Of a DNA stretch of 64,000 nucleotides, positions 23,901 to 35,800 are shown one piece after another (the first letter of the stretch is position 1; the number at the start of each line of letters is the position of its first letter). The notes beneath the pieces were generated by a model that ran no database searches, was not told the origin of the DNA, and was given only the letters and a program-made list of their open reading frames with translations. The translations under genes and the position numbers were made by a program. Source of the stretch: Mytilus edulis (taxonomy: Eukaryota > Mollusca > Bivalvia > Mytilida > Mytilidae); the NCBI RefSeq assembly GCF_963676685.1, contig NC_092344.1:98238749-98302748 (forward strand), read 5' to 3'.

Positions 23901-24888
23901 CTATGTATACAACCACATTATGTTTGATAAGACTATTGATGCTCTTAAAGCTGTAAACATTAGCCCTTGTTATATTTTAATTTCATAGAAAATTAAGGGA
24001 TTTATCAGGAACTTTTTTGAGAACCAAAAATGATAATATTTATTTGAGTTCTTCATTCCTTTAGATTTTGTTTGATATATTGATCAATGAAAATAGTGGT
24101 ATACACTAGTTTAATAAGAACAGATTTTTGATTTTATAAACATATCACAATAGACATGGATTTTGATGATGTCGTGTTATTGTCGTCTTATTAACATTTA
24201 TTTATTAGCACCATCATTAAAGGTTTGTTGCTCATGTCTATATGCAGATGGAGCAAGTTTCTCTCAATTATGCGATTTTTGTAGTTTTCCTTTAAAGGCA
24301 AGAAGACATACAGATTTTTTTTCCAGTTCCTATTTCATACAAATGCACAAAAATGCCAGTTATTGTAAACAAACTTATTTTTATTATTCAATTATATTTA
24401 ACAATCATGGTTGTTAATTGTTACATAGTTTGAAATGAAATTAGTATACTTCCGAGAATTCGTGATTCTTTACTTGAAAGGACATCCATTGATGTAGGAT
24501 ACATGCATTATCGAGCATGAACACTTAAAAAGTCTTTCGTTATCAAAAAGTGTTTGTTATGTATAAGTATTTGCTTCCGCGTAAAATACATTTTCTTTTC
24601 CCTATTTACAGAAAAATGCTCACTTTGAAAGATCACATATCGAATATATTGACCGATTTAAATGTGTTGTTAGTATTAAACATATTAAAATAACACTTAA
24701 TAATAATTGGTAGATATGGATTATCAAAGAAGTTTTTTTATTCAACTGAAATCGCGATTTTTGAATAATATTTTACAGTAATAACCATAACTGATAATTG
24801 GAAATATATTCGAAAAACGAAAATTTTATTTACCTGTAGTTGAAACAGTCGAAACAAGTAAGCTTAATACTTCTTTCCTTCCTACCAT
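17910..24888 (-). CDS. Single-pass membrane adaptor, Cys-rich ectodomain and PPxY tail
   Basis: Four exons on the minus strand: 24888-24834, 22321-22204, 19474-19302 and 18388-17910. All junctions are GT-AG and in phase, giving 274 residues. Exon 1 encodes a signal peptide (MVGRKEVLSLLVSTVSTT). Exon 2 encodes a short ectodomain with seven Cys, including YYGCCG and PCC. Exon 3 starts with NEDPPQY, then a membrane helix (SYLLLAIGLLIPCAICLMVL) and a basic stop-transfer (RRTGERCRRP). Exon 4 is a Ser/Thr/Glu-rich cytoplasmic tail with two PPxY motifs (PPAYEDV, PPAYSEV) and NPLY. This architecture matches the Shisa/CYYR1/WBP1/VOPP1 group of Cys-rich single-pass adaptors, whose PY motifs bind WW-domain proteins such as NEDD4-type ubiquitin ligases. 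I cannot name the orthologue. Intron 2 holds a nested pair of repeats; intron 1 holds a 134-bp MITE. Confidence 0.85.
20148..20316 (+). repeat. 29-bp tandem repeat, six copies
   Basis: GGGTCAGTAAATAATGTACA recurs at 20151, 20180, 20209, about 20238, 20267 and 20296, with a spacer of CTACAAAAA. The last copies are degraded. It lies in intron 2 of the membrane-adaptor gene. Confidence 0.85.
20447..22056 (+). mobile_element. TATACGCCCG repeat element, outer copy split by its own relative
   Basis: The left piece (20447 to about 20639) has the TCTG run, ATCTGTATACTTTTTGGTGA and CATGTCGCGCCATAACTCAA. The right piece (about 21686-22056) resumes with ACGATTTATGTTTATTGCTT and runs to the family 3' end GGGCGTATCATGCGCTCATG then GCGCAGCT. 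Between them lies an oppositely oriented, near full-length copy. Joining the outer pieces restores the sequence order seen at 10262-11012. Confidence 0.8.
20640..21685 (-). mobile_element. TATACGCCCG repeat element, inner inverted copy
   Basis: On the minus strand this runs from TTATACGCCCGTCAAAATTT (palindromic CCCGTC...GACGGG at 21656-21675) through a (TCCG)n run (rc of 21587-21628), four or five repeated blocks and a C/G-run (20776-20789), to GGGCGTATCATGCGCTCATG and GCGCAGCTG at 20646. It is longer than the copy at 10262-11012 because it has more internal blocks. Confidence 0.85.
22981..23114 (+). mobile_element. 134-bp MITE of the CAGTGGCGGATCCAG family, TSD CTTAT
   Basis: Terminal repeats are CAGTGGCGGATCCAG at the left and CTGGATCCGCCTATG at the right. 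The flanks are CTTAT (22976-22980) and CTTAT (23115-23119), a 5-bp target duplication. Inside are GTCACGCTTTAGTGATTCCC and a run of C (about 23086-23100). The interior matches, inverted, the element at 30578-30738. Confidence 0.85.
23443..23474 (+). repeat. Poly(C) run followed by poly(A) run
   Basis: About 16 C are followed directly by about 15 A. It is in intron 1 of the membrane-adaptor gene and is prone to assembly error. Confidence 0.8.
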
Positions 24889-24889
24889 T

Positions 24890-25660
24890 TTGAAATATTT
24901 TTCTTGAATGGCATTTAAAACCCGTGACCGAAAAAAACACAGTGGACTAAAATACACCGTTCTAGTTTAAATATAATCAGATCACTTAGTATAGGAAGCC
25001 TACGTTGTTTACATATACAATATTTTGCTTCGTCATACATTACATGTACATATTACACATGTATGACGCGATTGTCATTTTTGATCATTCTAACCAAAAT
25101 GTGTGAATCTGAGAAAAAAGACATTGATATATTAGAATTACTTTAATTGTTCAAAAAGTTTACCAACAATAGTGACATATGACCTCGAAGGCAATATTTC
25201 GAACTTTTTTTTATATTTGTTTTCTTGTATTTACTTTTGACTTATAAGCTCTTGGTTATTTTTGTTTTTTTACGATAAATGTGCTGCCCGAGGTCATATC
25301 TGATTAGCCAAATATCGCGTAGCAAAATGAAATTTCCAAATACAATTTTTGCTTAAATTATATTGTCAAACTTACTTTCAACTTATTAAATATTCGCCTT
25401 CCCGATTTTTTTTAACCAGCAAACGTTAGAAATGGAATTAAGTATATATATGCGGAGTCACATGTTAATTAGGAAAAATAAACTATTAAAAAAGTAACCC
25501 TTCGTGGTGCTATACGATCGAAAATGACAAATAAGTGGGGAGAAAAAAGTCAAACACCTTTTTAATTTACTGGAACAATGCAAACTAAAAAAAGTCTGAC
25601 CAGGTTAAATTTGGTACATATTTATTCCGATCCCTGCATGCAACTTTTTTTAAGAATCGT
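24890..25660. other. Upstream region of the membrane-adaptor gene
   Basis: AT-rich sequence 5' of the minus-strand start codon at 24888. I see no coding exon and could not place a TATA box or initiator with confidence. Confidence 0.35.
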
Positions 25661-25670
25661 TTTATATATA

Positions 25671-26496
25671 GTCAACAAAAGAAACGATACACGACTTTTT
25701 TTTCAAATTAAAGATGAAGTTTTCCGTTTCTAGGACTAATATTGAAGGTAGTAATATTTAATGACCATGGTAATAAATCCGTTTAAAAAAAATGTTTTTT
25801 TGCTCTCATGACGTCATTTTGCGAAACTTAATTTTTTTGACAAAATTTACATAAAACGATAATTTTAAAAACAGAAGTTCCAACTAATGATGCCAACCTC
25901 TCATTTAAAGATAAAGACAATGTTTGCCATAAATTCTTTTTTAAAAATCGTACAGTTTCTTTGTTTATTTGTAAAGCAAAGTTCGGTCCAACAAGAATTC
26001 GTTTAAATGTAAACATTATCAATTGATTTACCATTGACAGTATGTGTAAAGTGAATTTAAAAAAAAAACCGTTAATAATCTTAAAACTAATCCGAAAGGT
26101 TCAAAATTTCCAGTGTGCATTTTTTGAGATTTCAAAAAACACTTTTTTTTTTTACCAAAAATAAAAAAAAAACAATATTTCAACCCATTAGTGAAAATAT
26201 GAACATTACTTGATTAGCATATATATTGAATATTTTTTAAACAAATTTGAAAATTCATTTAGGACTTAGAAAATTATGTGTCGATTTTGTGTCCAACTTT
26301 CCGCAAAAATAATTTGCACCCTTTGATCGTTTACATGGAATTTAGTTACTTTCCGACAGGTTTTGAATTTCATTATCATATGTGCATATATTGCAAATGA
26401 AAGCTTTTTAAAATAGTGTATCTCATTTTGTTTTAGTTTTAATACTTTTTGATAAATTTTTATTCTAAAGTCGTGTATCGTTTCTTTTGTTGACTA
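25671..26496. mobile_element. 826-bp non-autonomous element with TA-flanked inverted termini
   Basis: GTCAACAAAAGAAACGATAC at 25671 is mirrored by GTATCGTTTCTTTTGTTGAC ending at 26496. The inverted match extends to about 28 bp (through ACGACTTT). Both ends are flanked by TA, as expected of a Tc1/mariner-type insertion. No transposase is encoded; the interior is AT-rich and only short frames occur. Confidence 0.8.
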
Positions 26497-27183
26497 GTAT
26501 ATATGACAAGGTTGCACATTAAGGATTAAAATATCTAGTGCTCCTCTTTGATGTTTAGATGGTCTATTTTACAATTAAATGTGCAAATATCACGGCTTTT
26601 AAAACTATTTGGGTAAGAAATGCAAACATTTTTGCAAAATTAGTCAAGATGCAACCTCCTAAATCTGCAATTTTCTTCCCGGCGATATTAAAAAAATTGC
26701 AGACCTGTTACAGTGAGCTTGAAATATAAAATAATTTTGGATGCAAAATATCTTTTTTATTTTTGTTATATATACTGAGACATGAATATTCAACAAACAT
26801 CGTCTTGTCTTTTATGCAGGTGCGTTGCAGGGATAAAGGAGTGAATTTTTATTTTTCTGTTTTCCACCACCATATAAGCATCTATACAGAGAACGACATA
26901 CGAATATGGTCGTTGCTTGTCCAAAACACACTTCATGTAGAAAAACCTCACTCAATAATCTTAACTAGCTTTCAAAAAACTTTGTTAAAGATACAAAACT
27001 ATCAATTTGCGGAGGCTTGAAACCTTCGAACGAACATAATGTTCATTTACAAACATGTTCAAAATTTCACCAAAAGGTCACAAACAGATTTCATCATCAC
27101 AGAATTAATAGTGTATATGACTTTGTAAATTTTCGTTCTTTTTTTTTTTAACCTACAATAGCTCCAGCGTATTTTATTCTATT

Positions 27184-27777
27184 AAGGTAGTATGGGTGTC
27201 TTCCTCCATCTTGGATTGTAAAAAACAGAGAACCCAAGGTCCAGATTTTTTATCAAGTTAGCAAAATTTGATGCAGGAATGCAGATATTTAATGTGAATT
27301 TTCATTTAAAAGAACCAATTTATAAGAATATAACTTATAAATATTAATATTTTTGCTAGTGGTGATTATTTTTGGTTGTTTTACAAAAAAATTAAATTGG
27401 CATTTAAGGGGATGTAACTCTAAAACAGTGTATTTTCTGAAGGATTCTACATGGAATTTTCCTATTTTGTATTTTAGCCAAAATAAACGTACGGTGACCC
27501 TATCTTTTTTTTGATTTTCTCAAAGCATTGTCTGAAAGCTATCTTTTCCTTAAGTATTTAACAATTCTATCATTTTGTTTAGTTTCTAATCACAAAATGG
27601 TGTTTTTCCCTGTATAATCCATACAAAATGTGTCATTTTGTCACGTCCTGTAGCTTGAGAAAATGCGCGGTGACCTATCATTTTTATTATATTTTTCAAC
27701 ATATATCATTAGATACTACGTTTTGGCAAAGTATGAACAAATTCTATCATTTTTATTTTAGACTCCCATACCACCTA
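27184..27777. mobile_element. About 594-bp MITE with AAGGTRGTATGGG termini
   Basis: Left TTAAGGTAGTATGGGTGTC and right GACTCCCATACCACCTAAA are inverted repeats with two or three mismatches. The interior is non-coding and has a repeated internal block (GGTGACC followed by TATCTTTTT or TATCATTTTT). A start of the same general kind (AAGGTAGCACAATGCAAAGA) at 33812 looks like a separate, truncated family. Confidence 0.7.
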
Positions 27778-28519
27778 AAACTGTTTGCTTTACATGCATG
27801 TTCATAATACCATTATTGTATTTATTTATATTGTATTATGGAGAAAAACTGGTATGATTTACTTATGTATAATCCATGTTGCTTTAATTTGGCAAATAAA
27901 ATATGTTTCAACTAATGTATTAATGTGGCCGTCACATAAAACTACAATTACAAAAACCATAATTTAATTTACTGGTTTGACGTGCTATTGTTTTAACAAT
28001 GGGGCTAATTTGATTTGTTGTGAACTGTTACAAATACAAAAATAAAATGTTCAACATCGATGTCCGACAGCAAGCTAACTGACGATGTCACTGATTAATG
28101 ACAATTAAGAAGGTAACCCATATTTATGGAACCACGAAATGACAGAAAGACCGCGGACTTCAATAATTACAATGATGTTAATAAATACGCGAAAGCTTCC
28201 GATCTTTACAATTTTCCTTCGTGTAGAGCTATTTCCGATTTGTTCAAGTTCCAACCTTGAAAAAAGTAAAATGAATGCATGACCCTCAATTGTTCTCTAT
28301 ATATCCTTTAGTTAGTAAGTGAACTTCATCCACACATATCTTTTAGTTGGTGTGTAAACTTCACACACAAATACTTGTTTTTAATTGTAAGGGGTAGCGT
28401 TCCGCATTACAATTTATCGGCATGTAAACAGACTTATTTCCCGAAATAAGGATTGATTGACTATTGGTTGCTAAACGTTCAGTGACAAATATTTCAATCA
28501 TGTTCAGGACGAGAACAAA

Positions 28520-29110
28520 TTAACAAACAATCACACTAAAGGAAGGTCCTCTAATAAAAGCAGTCCGGATGGAAGTCGGAGAAATTTGGGCTAACACAGG
28601 AAAATATGGGTATATCAGATAGGAAAATTTAGCCGTGCAACTGGTCACCTTATACGGATCCCACAAAGAGTTGCTGCTAAGGGTTATTAACATACAAAAA
28701 CGTGGCATCTCTCTTATACACGAGGCATCCGATTAATTCAACGTCCTCATTTTTACTGGACGTTGCTGCGAACTTGTACATCCTGCACAGCCAAATGGAA
28801 GCCCCACTTTAGTGAGAGTTTTACTGCCGGTCTTTGGAAGACCAATGGTGACCATATGTTTATTCCCTAGTCACCATTGGGGGTCTTTCCTGGAAGAACA
28901 TGTTGAAACTAAGGATTTGGATCTAAACTGTTTCAAATATTAAGCTTTGAGCGTTCCTTGTGAAGGTAAATCAATGAAGCGCTTCGGACAAATGGAATCT
29001 CTAACGTGTTGTTTTTCTATTTTCCCGCAGTCCTGGATCGATACCTCTGCTGATGGACTATCAGTATCCGGGGTAAAACCAGTTAGTAGTCGGTACTTTG
29101 GTAATAAATG
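28520..29110. other. GC-richer block, origin unclear
   Basis: Less AT-rich than its flanks. It contains an imperfect inverted repeat around GGTCTTTGGAAGACCAATGG (28829) and CACCATTGGGGGTCTTTCC (28872), and a line GAGCGTTCCTTGTGAAGGTA (28950) that resembles the lead of known mussel repeats. The 62-codon minus frame has no family match. I regard the block as repeat-derived. Confidence 0.35.
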
Positions 29111-29449
29111 ATCTATAACACACCTTTCTAAATTTGTCCGTTTATAAATCGTAAAGAAACTAAGATTTCAAAACCTACAGCAAAAACGGTTGAGCCAAGT
29201 TGATTTTTATGTCCTTTTTAATCATATAGCTCCACAGTGATAGCTAGCCTCCTCAACAATTTCCGTTATTTTGTCATTTAACTTAAGGGCCGCGAGAATG
29301 ACTTCTCTAAGTAGTCTGACAGTTTTGATCTAAATGACCGATTGTCAAACTCAACATTCTGAAAATTTCTGCCTTGTCAGATTTTCTATATTGACAATGG
29401 TTGCAAAATTGCAGACAAATTTTCCCTATGACCTATGTTAGCCGTATGT

Positions 29450-29636
29450 AAGCCATCTTCAATGGTCGGACACATTTTTAAAACTGAATACCATAATGAA
29501 GATTGTGGGCAGCCAAGACTTCTAAACCTTGACCCAGTAGTTTCAAAGGAGATTTTTTTTGTTAAAGTAAACAGACGACGATGGACGCAAGTGATTTGAA
29601 AAGCTCATTTGGGTCCGGTGAGTTTTAAATATGTAA
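29450..29636 (+). mobile_element. Degraded end of a GCTCACCTGGC-type repeat
   Basis: The text runs through ACAGACGACGATGGACGCAA into AAAAGCTCATTTGGGTCCGG and GTGAGTTTTAA. This corresponds to the usual terminal hairpin (AAAGCTCACTTGGC...GGTGAGCT) with substitutions. The ATG at 29581 inside it is therefore not a start codon. Confidence 0.6.
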
Positions 29637-29815
29637 TAATACCGCAATTTGTCATCCATTTCGGTAACAGTTTTGTTATTACTTTATTGACTTCCGGTGT
29701 GTAAAATGAAAGTAGAAAACGCAAGTTGAAATTAAAAAAACATGATTAGTGCAAGAAATTATGATTGATGTCATTATCTTATATGACGGAATATATTTTA
29801 TGATTGCAAACCATT

Positions 29816-32800
29816 ATGTCTAAAGAAGAAAATCAAACCAACATAAGAGATAAAGTTACACAATACGAAACGTTTCTAAACGAAAAGCTTAGAAAAGATT
29901 TAAGGTTGGCATGTACAGCATATCATATATTAATATGTAAACTTGCTTCTAATAACTCTACCTATGTTGTGACAATACAGTTGTATCGTATTGTATTCAT
30001 CTTATTTTTTTACCACAAGATTTCAATCTTACATTCACAGGGTCCTCCATGACCATGGCATGGTCGGAAATGGATACACTCAAAAATTTTACCATCTTAA
30101 GAGGGTAATAATGGGGTACCTCCATGACAAATAATGATTAAAATGTTACCAAATGACTTTAACAGTCATGCCGATAAAATGTACATAGATAGATAGATAT
30201 AGGAAGATGTGGTATATTAGACATTATTAGACATTATTTTATTAAACCAATCATGGGCCCTTGTCGGGCAAGATACAAAAACATCATACAATGATTATAT
30301 AAACATTAGTGAAATACACAATATTATAAGTAATACACAAATAATAAATTGATGATATGAGCAATGTAGGATATAATTAAGGTAAGAGGCATTGAGTGCA
30401 ATGAGGTCGATTTAATATTAAAAGAATATGATATAAAGTTTATTAATACGGAAACAAAAAGTAAAAATAGAACCAGGAATAAAGTGTTTCATTCTGCAGT
30501 AGTTCTCCTCACGACCAGTGCACAGCAGTTAGGGACTTTTACATCACAACAATGCAAAGGTCATCAAGGGTATAAGTCAGAGGCAGATTTAGGGGGGGGC
30601 CCAGGGGGCCCGGGCCCCCCCTTTTTGGGAAAAAATTTGGTTGCTTATATAGGGAATCACTGAAGCGTGACTGGAGCGGGCCCCCTCTTAGGTCAGTCAG
30701 TGGGCCCCCACTTATGAAAATTTCTGGATCCGCCACTGTAAGTGCCAATGAGACAACTCTCTATCCAAGTAACAATTTATAAAAATAAACCATTATAGGT
30801 CAAGGTATGGTCTTCAACATGAGCTTTGGATCACAGCAAACGGCAAGCTATAAAAGGCCCCAAAAATACTAGTGTAAAACCGTGTTCAATTGGACGGTAA
30901 AAATATTGACTAATTTTGACGAAACATGTTAAATTTTGTCCAAAATACCAGTTACAATAATAATTTGAGACCTCTGACGTGTATAAATAAGGATATTTTG
31001 ATGATTCACAGAAATCTTTTAACTGATTTGACACTAACAGTAACCAAAAATGTTTGACGTCTGATGGGTAAAGGGCATTAATACCCTCTCTTCAGCACAA
31101 GCAAATTTAACAATATATTAAAATTCATTGTACTGTTTAAGAAAAAAAGAGTCGCTGGTCTAGCCACATAACCATATACTCCTTCGTGCTGTGATGATTT
31201 TCTAGGTAAACATAATTGAAATTAGTTGTGAAATTAGTAAAGTAACCCCTCACGAAAGAATTTCCTACTTAAAAACATTTATAGTCAATAGTTGAACATG
31301 TTTATAACATGAAACATGACATCACAAGCTCTACTAATCTTTAACAACAACAATAAACAAACTTTAGGTATATATATACATAAAGCATAATGCAAAAATA
31401 GTAATAATATACATGATATACAAAGACACAAGCAAACAAATGTTACAAGCCAACATTTTATAATAGGAAGCATGAGTTTACACTTTTATCTTCTACAGGC
31501 TTCATCCACAGAACAATGAATCAGTCGAGTAGTCTAGGTAATATTATTGTATTGTTAATTTCATAGTGAAATGTTGTATTTCCATTCTTTCAGTAAACTA
31601 TTAGAGCAGAGGGATGAAGTGTACAAACAAACAGCTGAATATCTTCAATTAAAAACAGTTATAGAAACAATTAAGGTAATTATGTTCGATCATCATATAT
31701 GACCTTATACATGTATTAAGATAAATGTATTATCTCTACTACAGGAATGTAATTGTCATTGATAACAGATAAAACAGTTAATCATTTGCAGTCATTTTGT
31801 TCACAGAGAGCTCTTTTTGATTCCCATCAAAAACAGATTGAAAACAATTCCAAATATCTAGCCTAACCTGAGAAAGAAGTGATCTTTCGAAAAATACTGT
31901 ATATTAGGAAAGATATGAAATTTGAATTAAAATCGACATTATGCAATAAAAAAACTACTATCATGAATATGGTTCAGTCCCTTTTGGAAACTTGTCAAGA
32001 AATTTTAAAGAAGAAGTCATTCATCTTCCCAGTAAGGCTTGTAGACATAAGCAGTGGCGGATCCAGAGGGGGGCGTAGAGGCCCCCCCCTTTGCTTGGAT
32101 TTTTTTTTTTTGTGGAATGATTAATTAGAATAGACTTTGTGAACTTTGCCATTTCCAGTGTATTTAATTTTCATGCGACAATTCTTTACTTATAAAGATA
32201 TTTTTCGCTGGTATTTACTGATTATGTCAAAGTCATGTGATTCGCTACATGGTGGAGTTGATCAGTGCGTAAAATAAAACGTCACTTAGTTATTTTGAAA
32301 TTCAAATTACAGTAACACATTGCTTATGCTGAGTATGACAACCACGATACCTTCAAAGCGACACTGATTTGAACAAGAACGTAGTGACGTCTATTTCACA
32401 ATTCAACCAAACAGAAAGTAATGTACTCTATTACACTCTCATGAAAAAAAATCCACAGCAATATTATTTACCTACGAAAACATGTTTAACCCCAAACGCC
32501 CCAGCCTATTTAAAAATAGCGTGATAGCTGAATAATGATCCCCAGTCAGTATAAGCTCTAGATAGATTTAAAGTCTAAGGTACGAACCATTTGATTTAAG
32601 GAGGCAGTCTAAGGTAATTGAGAGAAAAATATCTGACTCGGATTTTTGCATTAAATAAAAATTCTGGCCGTATCTGGATTGAAAACAATAATCTTTTTTG
32701 CTATTAGAAACGAAAATTTCCAACAGAATTATATAGTATTAAATGAACATGATGAATAAAAAACGGGCGTATTTGTTTGAGGCCGGGGTTTGCATGTCTC

Positions 32801-35800
32801 ATCAGAATGTCGGTTTCGTTGAACTGATATATTGAATATTTTCAAGACCAGACTGCAACCTGTCTGCTGAGTATGGCCTTTGTGTCTCCATTTGTCGACC
32901 ATCATTCATAAATTCGTTGTCATTTCAGACTCATTCGTAGCCTTTGGTTGATTTGGAACCCCTCACCTCCCTTAATTTTGTTGGGTGAAACATATCAACC
33001 AAACATTTGGATAAAAATTGCTTGTTTGACTTTTTTAACTTGTGTTGGTCGTATTGTAAATTTCATAGAATAGCCCGACGTATTTCTTGTTTACAACAAG
33101 AAATCTGTGAGGTTATGCTAACTTAACATACAACAAACGAGATTTTTCTATGTCTATTTTTTAATGACAAGTCCCACATCAAATATATCAGCTTTGGATC
33201 CATACTATCATTTTATGACAGACAATCAATAGGGAGAATACAGCATAAAAAAATGTCAAACACTTATACTTTACAGCAACTATAGAATATACATGCCCCA
33301 CGCCAGGAACTGTTTAAAAAGTGCATTTTACACTTATTTTATGTTTTTTAGCCTAAAAAAGGTCCCAAAATTTGTTTGCCTGGCTCCGCTCGGCGAACAT
33401 TAAAAACTTCGCCCCCCCTTTCCAAATTCCTGGATCCGCCCCTGATAAGGATTGATACTTAGAAAAGCATGATGACATTAGATAAATTCTGTACTATTTG
33501 ACCTTTTTGAAAAGGTCAGGGTCATAGTAAAATTCAGAAAGCACATGAAAATCACCTACATGTATGCCAAAACAACCCATAGTTAAATGCTAAGTATTAG
33601 GTTAAGTGGAAAATGTTTTGGTGTGGTCTCGTAGACCAGCATGTATGTTAATAATATGAGTCTACTTATAATTACTTCAACTTTTCATCAAGTAAATTTA
33701 AATTAGAAGCACATAACAAGCATCATCTACCAAAGTTATGATTGGTTTTTGGCTCATAATCTGTCACAAGATCAGAAAAAATCTCCTTCAACTTTGTATG
33801 AACATTTTTAAGGTAGCACAATGCAAAGATTTTTTCACCCTCAATCTGACAACTTTAAACTTTAAACTGATGCAATTTTTTTCATCCAGCTTTGGATTTT
33901 GTAAATGAGGTATCAAAAGAAAGAAGAAAGATTAATCTTTCAAAAGGTGATAATTTTATTATGACATAATTATTACATTTTTATTTTTATTATGTATCCT
34001 AATTACATTAATAGATGAATGATAGCATTCGGACCAGTAATTCATTTCATAAACCAAATACAAGATGGTCACACTTCATCTAAAAATAAATTAATATAAC
34101 ATACTAAAACCAAATGCTCCGCAGGGCGCAGCTTTATACGACTGCAGAGGTTGAACCCTGAATGGTTGGGGCAAGTATGGACACAACATTCAAGCTGGAT
34201 TCAGCTCTAAATTTGAATTGTGATGAAATAGTTGACACAGCATAGGTTTCGGACACAGAATGAATGTGGTCTAATAAAATATTTTTTTTGCCTTTGAGCA
34301 ATTCACTATGCTGTTGAATATTAATCCTCTCAAAAAAATATTCGAAGAAATTTTCTTTTTATTTATGAAATCAGAAATGAGAAAAATTTAACCCCCCATC
34401 CCCCCATTTTTTTTTCACATCCCCCTTTCCCTTTTTCCAAAACATATCTCAATTCAAATTTCTAATGGAGTTTGCAACAATAACTGCTCATTTAAATACA
34501 TCATAAAATATTAAAATGTAACAAAAGGTGCTTGTTATCACTGAATGGTAAAGATTGTTTTAATTTATCAGTTGGTAGTAAAAGTGAATATACATTGTAC
34601 AAAACAATGATTTAAGTTGATTCAACTACTATTCTGGACAAAGAAAGATAACTCCAATCAATTGAAAATTTCTTGATTTGCACAATATTTTGCAATTAGA
34701 CATTTCTTGCTATTGCACAATACTGTGCAATTAAAAATATTTGCTATTGCACAATACTGTGCAATTGAAGATTTCTTGCTATTACGCAATACTGTGCAAT
34801 TAAAAATTTCTTGCTATTGCACAATACTTAATATAATAATTTTGGATCCTGATTTGAACTAACTTGATAACTGGGCCCATAATCAAAAATCTAAGTACAT
34901 GTTTAGATTCAGCATATCAAAAAAGCCCAAGAATTCAATTTTTGTTAAAATCAAACTTAGTTTAATTTTGGACCCTTTGGACTTTAATGTGGACCAATTT
35001 GAAAACGGGACTAAAAATTAAGAATCTACACACACAGTTAAATTTGGCATATCAAAGAACCCCAATTATTCAATTTTTGATGAAATCAAACCAAGTTTAA
35101 TTTTGGACCCCGATTTGGACCAACTTGAAAACTGGGCCAATAATAAAAAATCTAAGTACATTTTTAGATTCAGCATATCAAAGAACCCCAAGGATTCAAT
35201 TTTTGTTAAAATCAAACTAAGTTTAATTTTGGACCCTTTGAACCTTAATGTAGACCAATTTGAAAATGGAACCAAAAATTAAGAATCTACATACACAGTT
35301 AGATTCGGCATATCAAAGAACCCCAATTATTCAATTTTTGATGAAATCAAACAAAGTTCAATTTTGGACCCTTTTGGCCCCTTATTCCTAAACTGTTGGG
35401 ACCAAAACTCCCAAAATCAAACTCAACCTTCCTTTAATGGTCATAAACCTTGTGTTTAAATTTCATAGATTTCTATTTACTTATACTAAAGTTATGGTGC
35501 GAAAACAAAGAAAATGCTTATTTGGGCCCTTTTTGGCCCCCAATTCCTAAAATGTTGGGACCAAAACTCCTAAAATCAATCCCAACCTTCCTTTTGTGGT
35601 CATAAACCTTGTGTTAAAATTTCATAGATTACTATTCACTTTTACTAAAGTTAGAGTGCGAAAACTAAAAGTATTCGGACAACGCCAACATGATACCAAT
35701 ATTTTTTGCGGTCGTATAATGATAGGAACAAACCCATTATTGCAACTTACCAGTACAATGCTTAAATAGATATAAAAAGATATAATTTAGCATGTTTATT

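Noticed and set aside
29581..29625. ATG followed by a donor-like GGTGAG, as a first exon of UXT
   Set aside because: The text is the degraded terminal hairpin of a GCTCACCTGGC repeat. UXT has a proper start at 29816 with family-like sequence.
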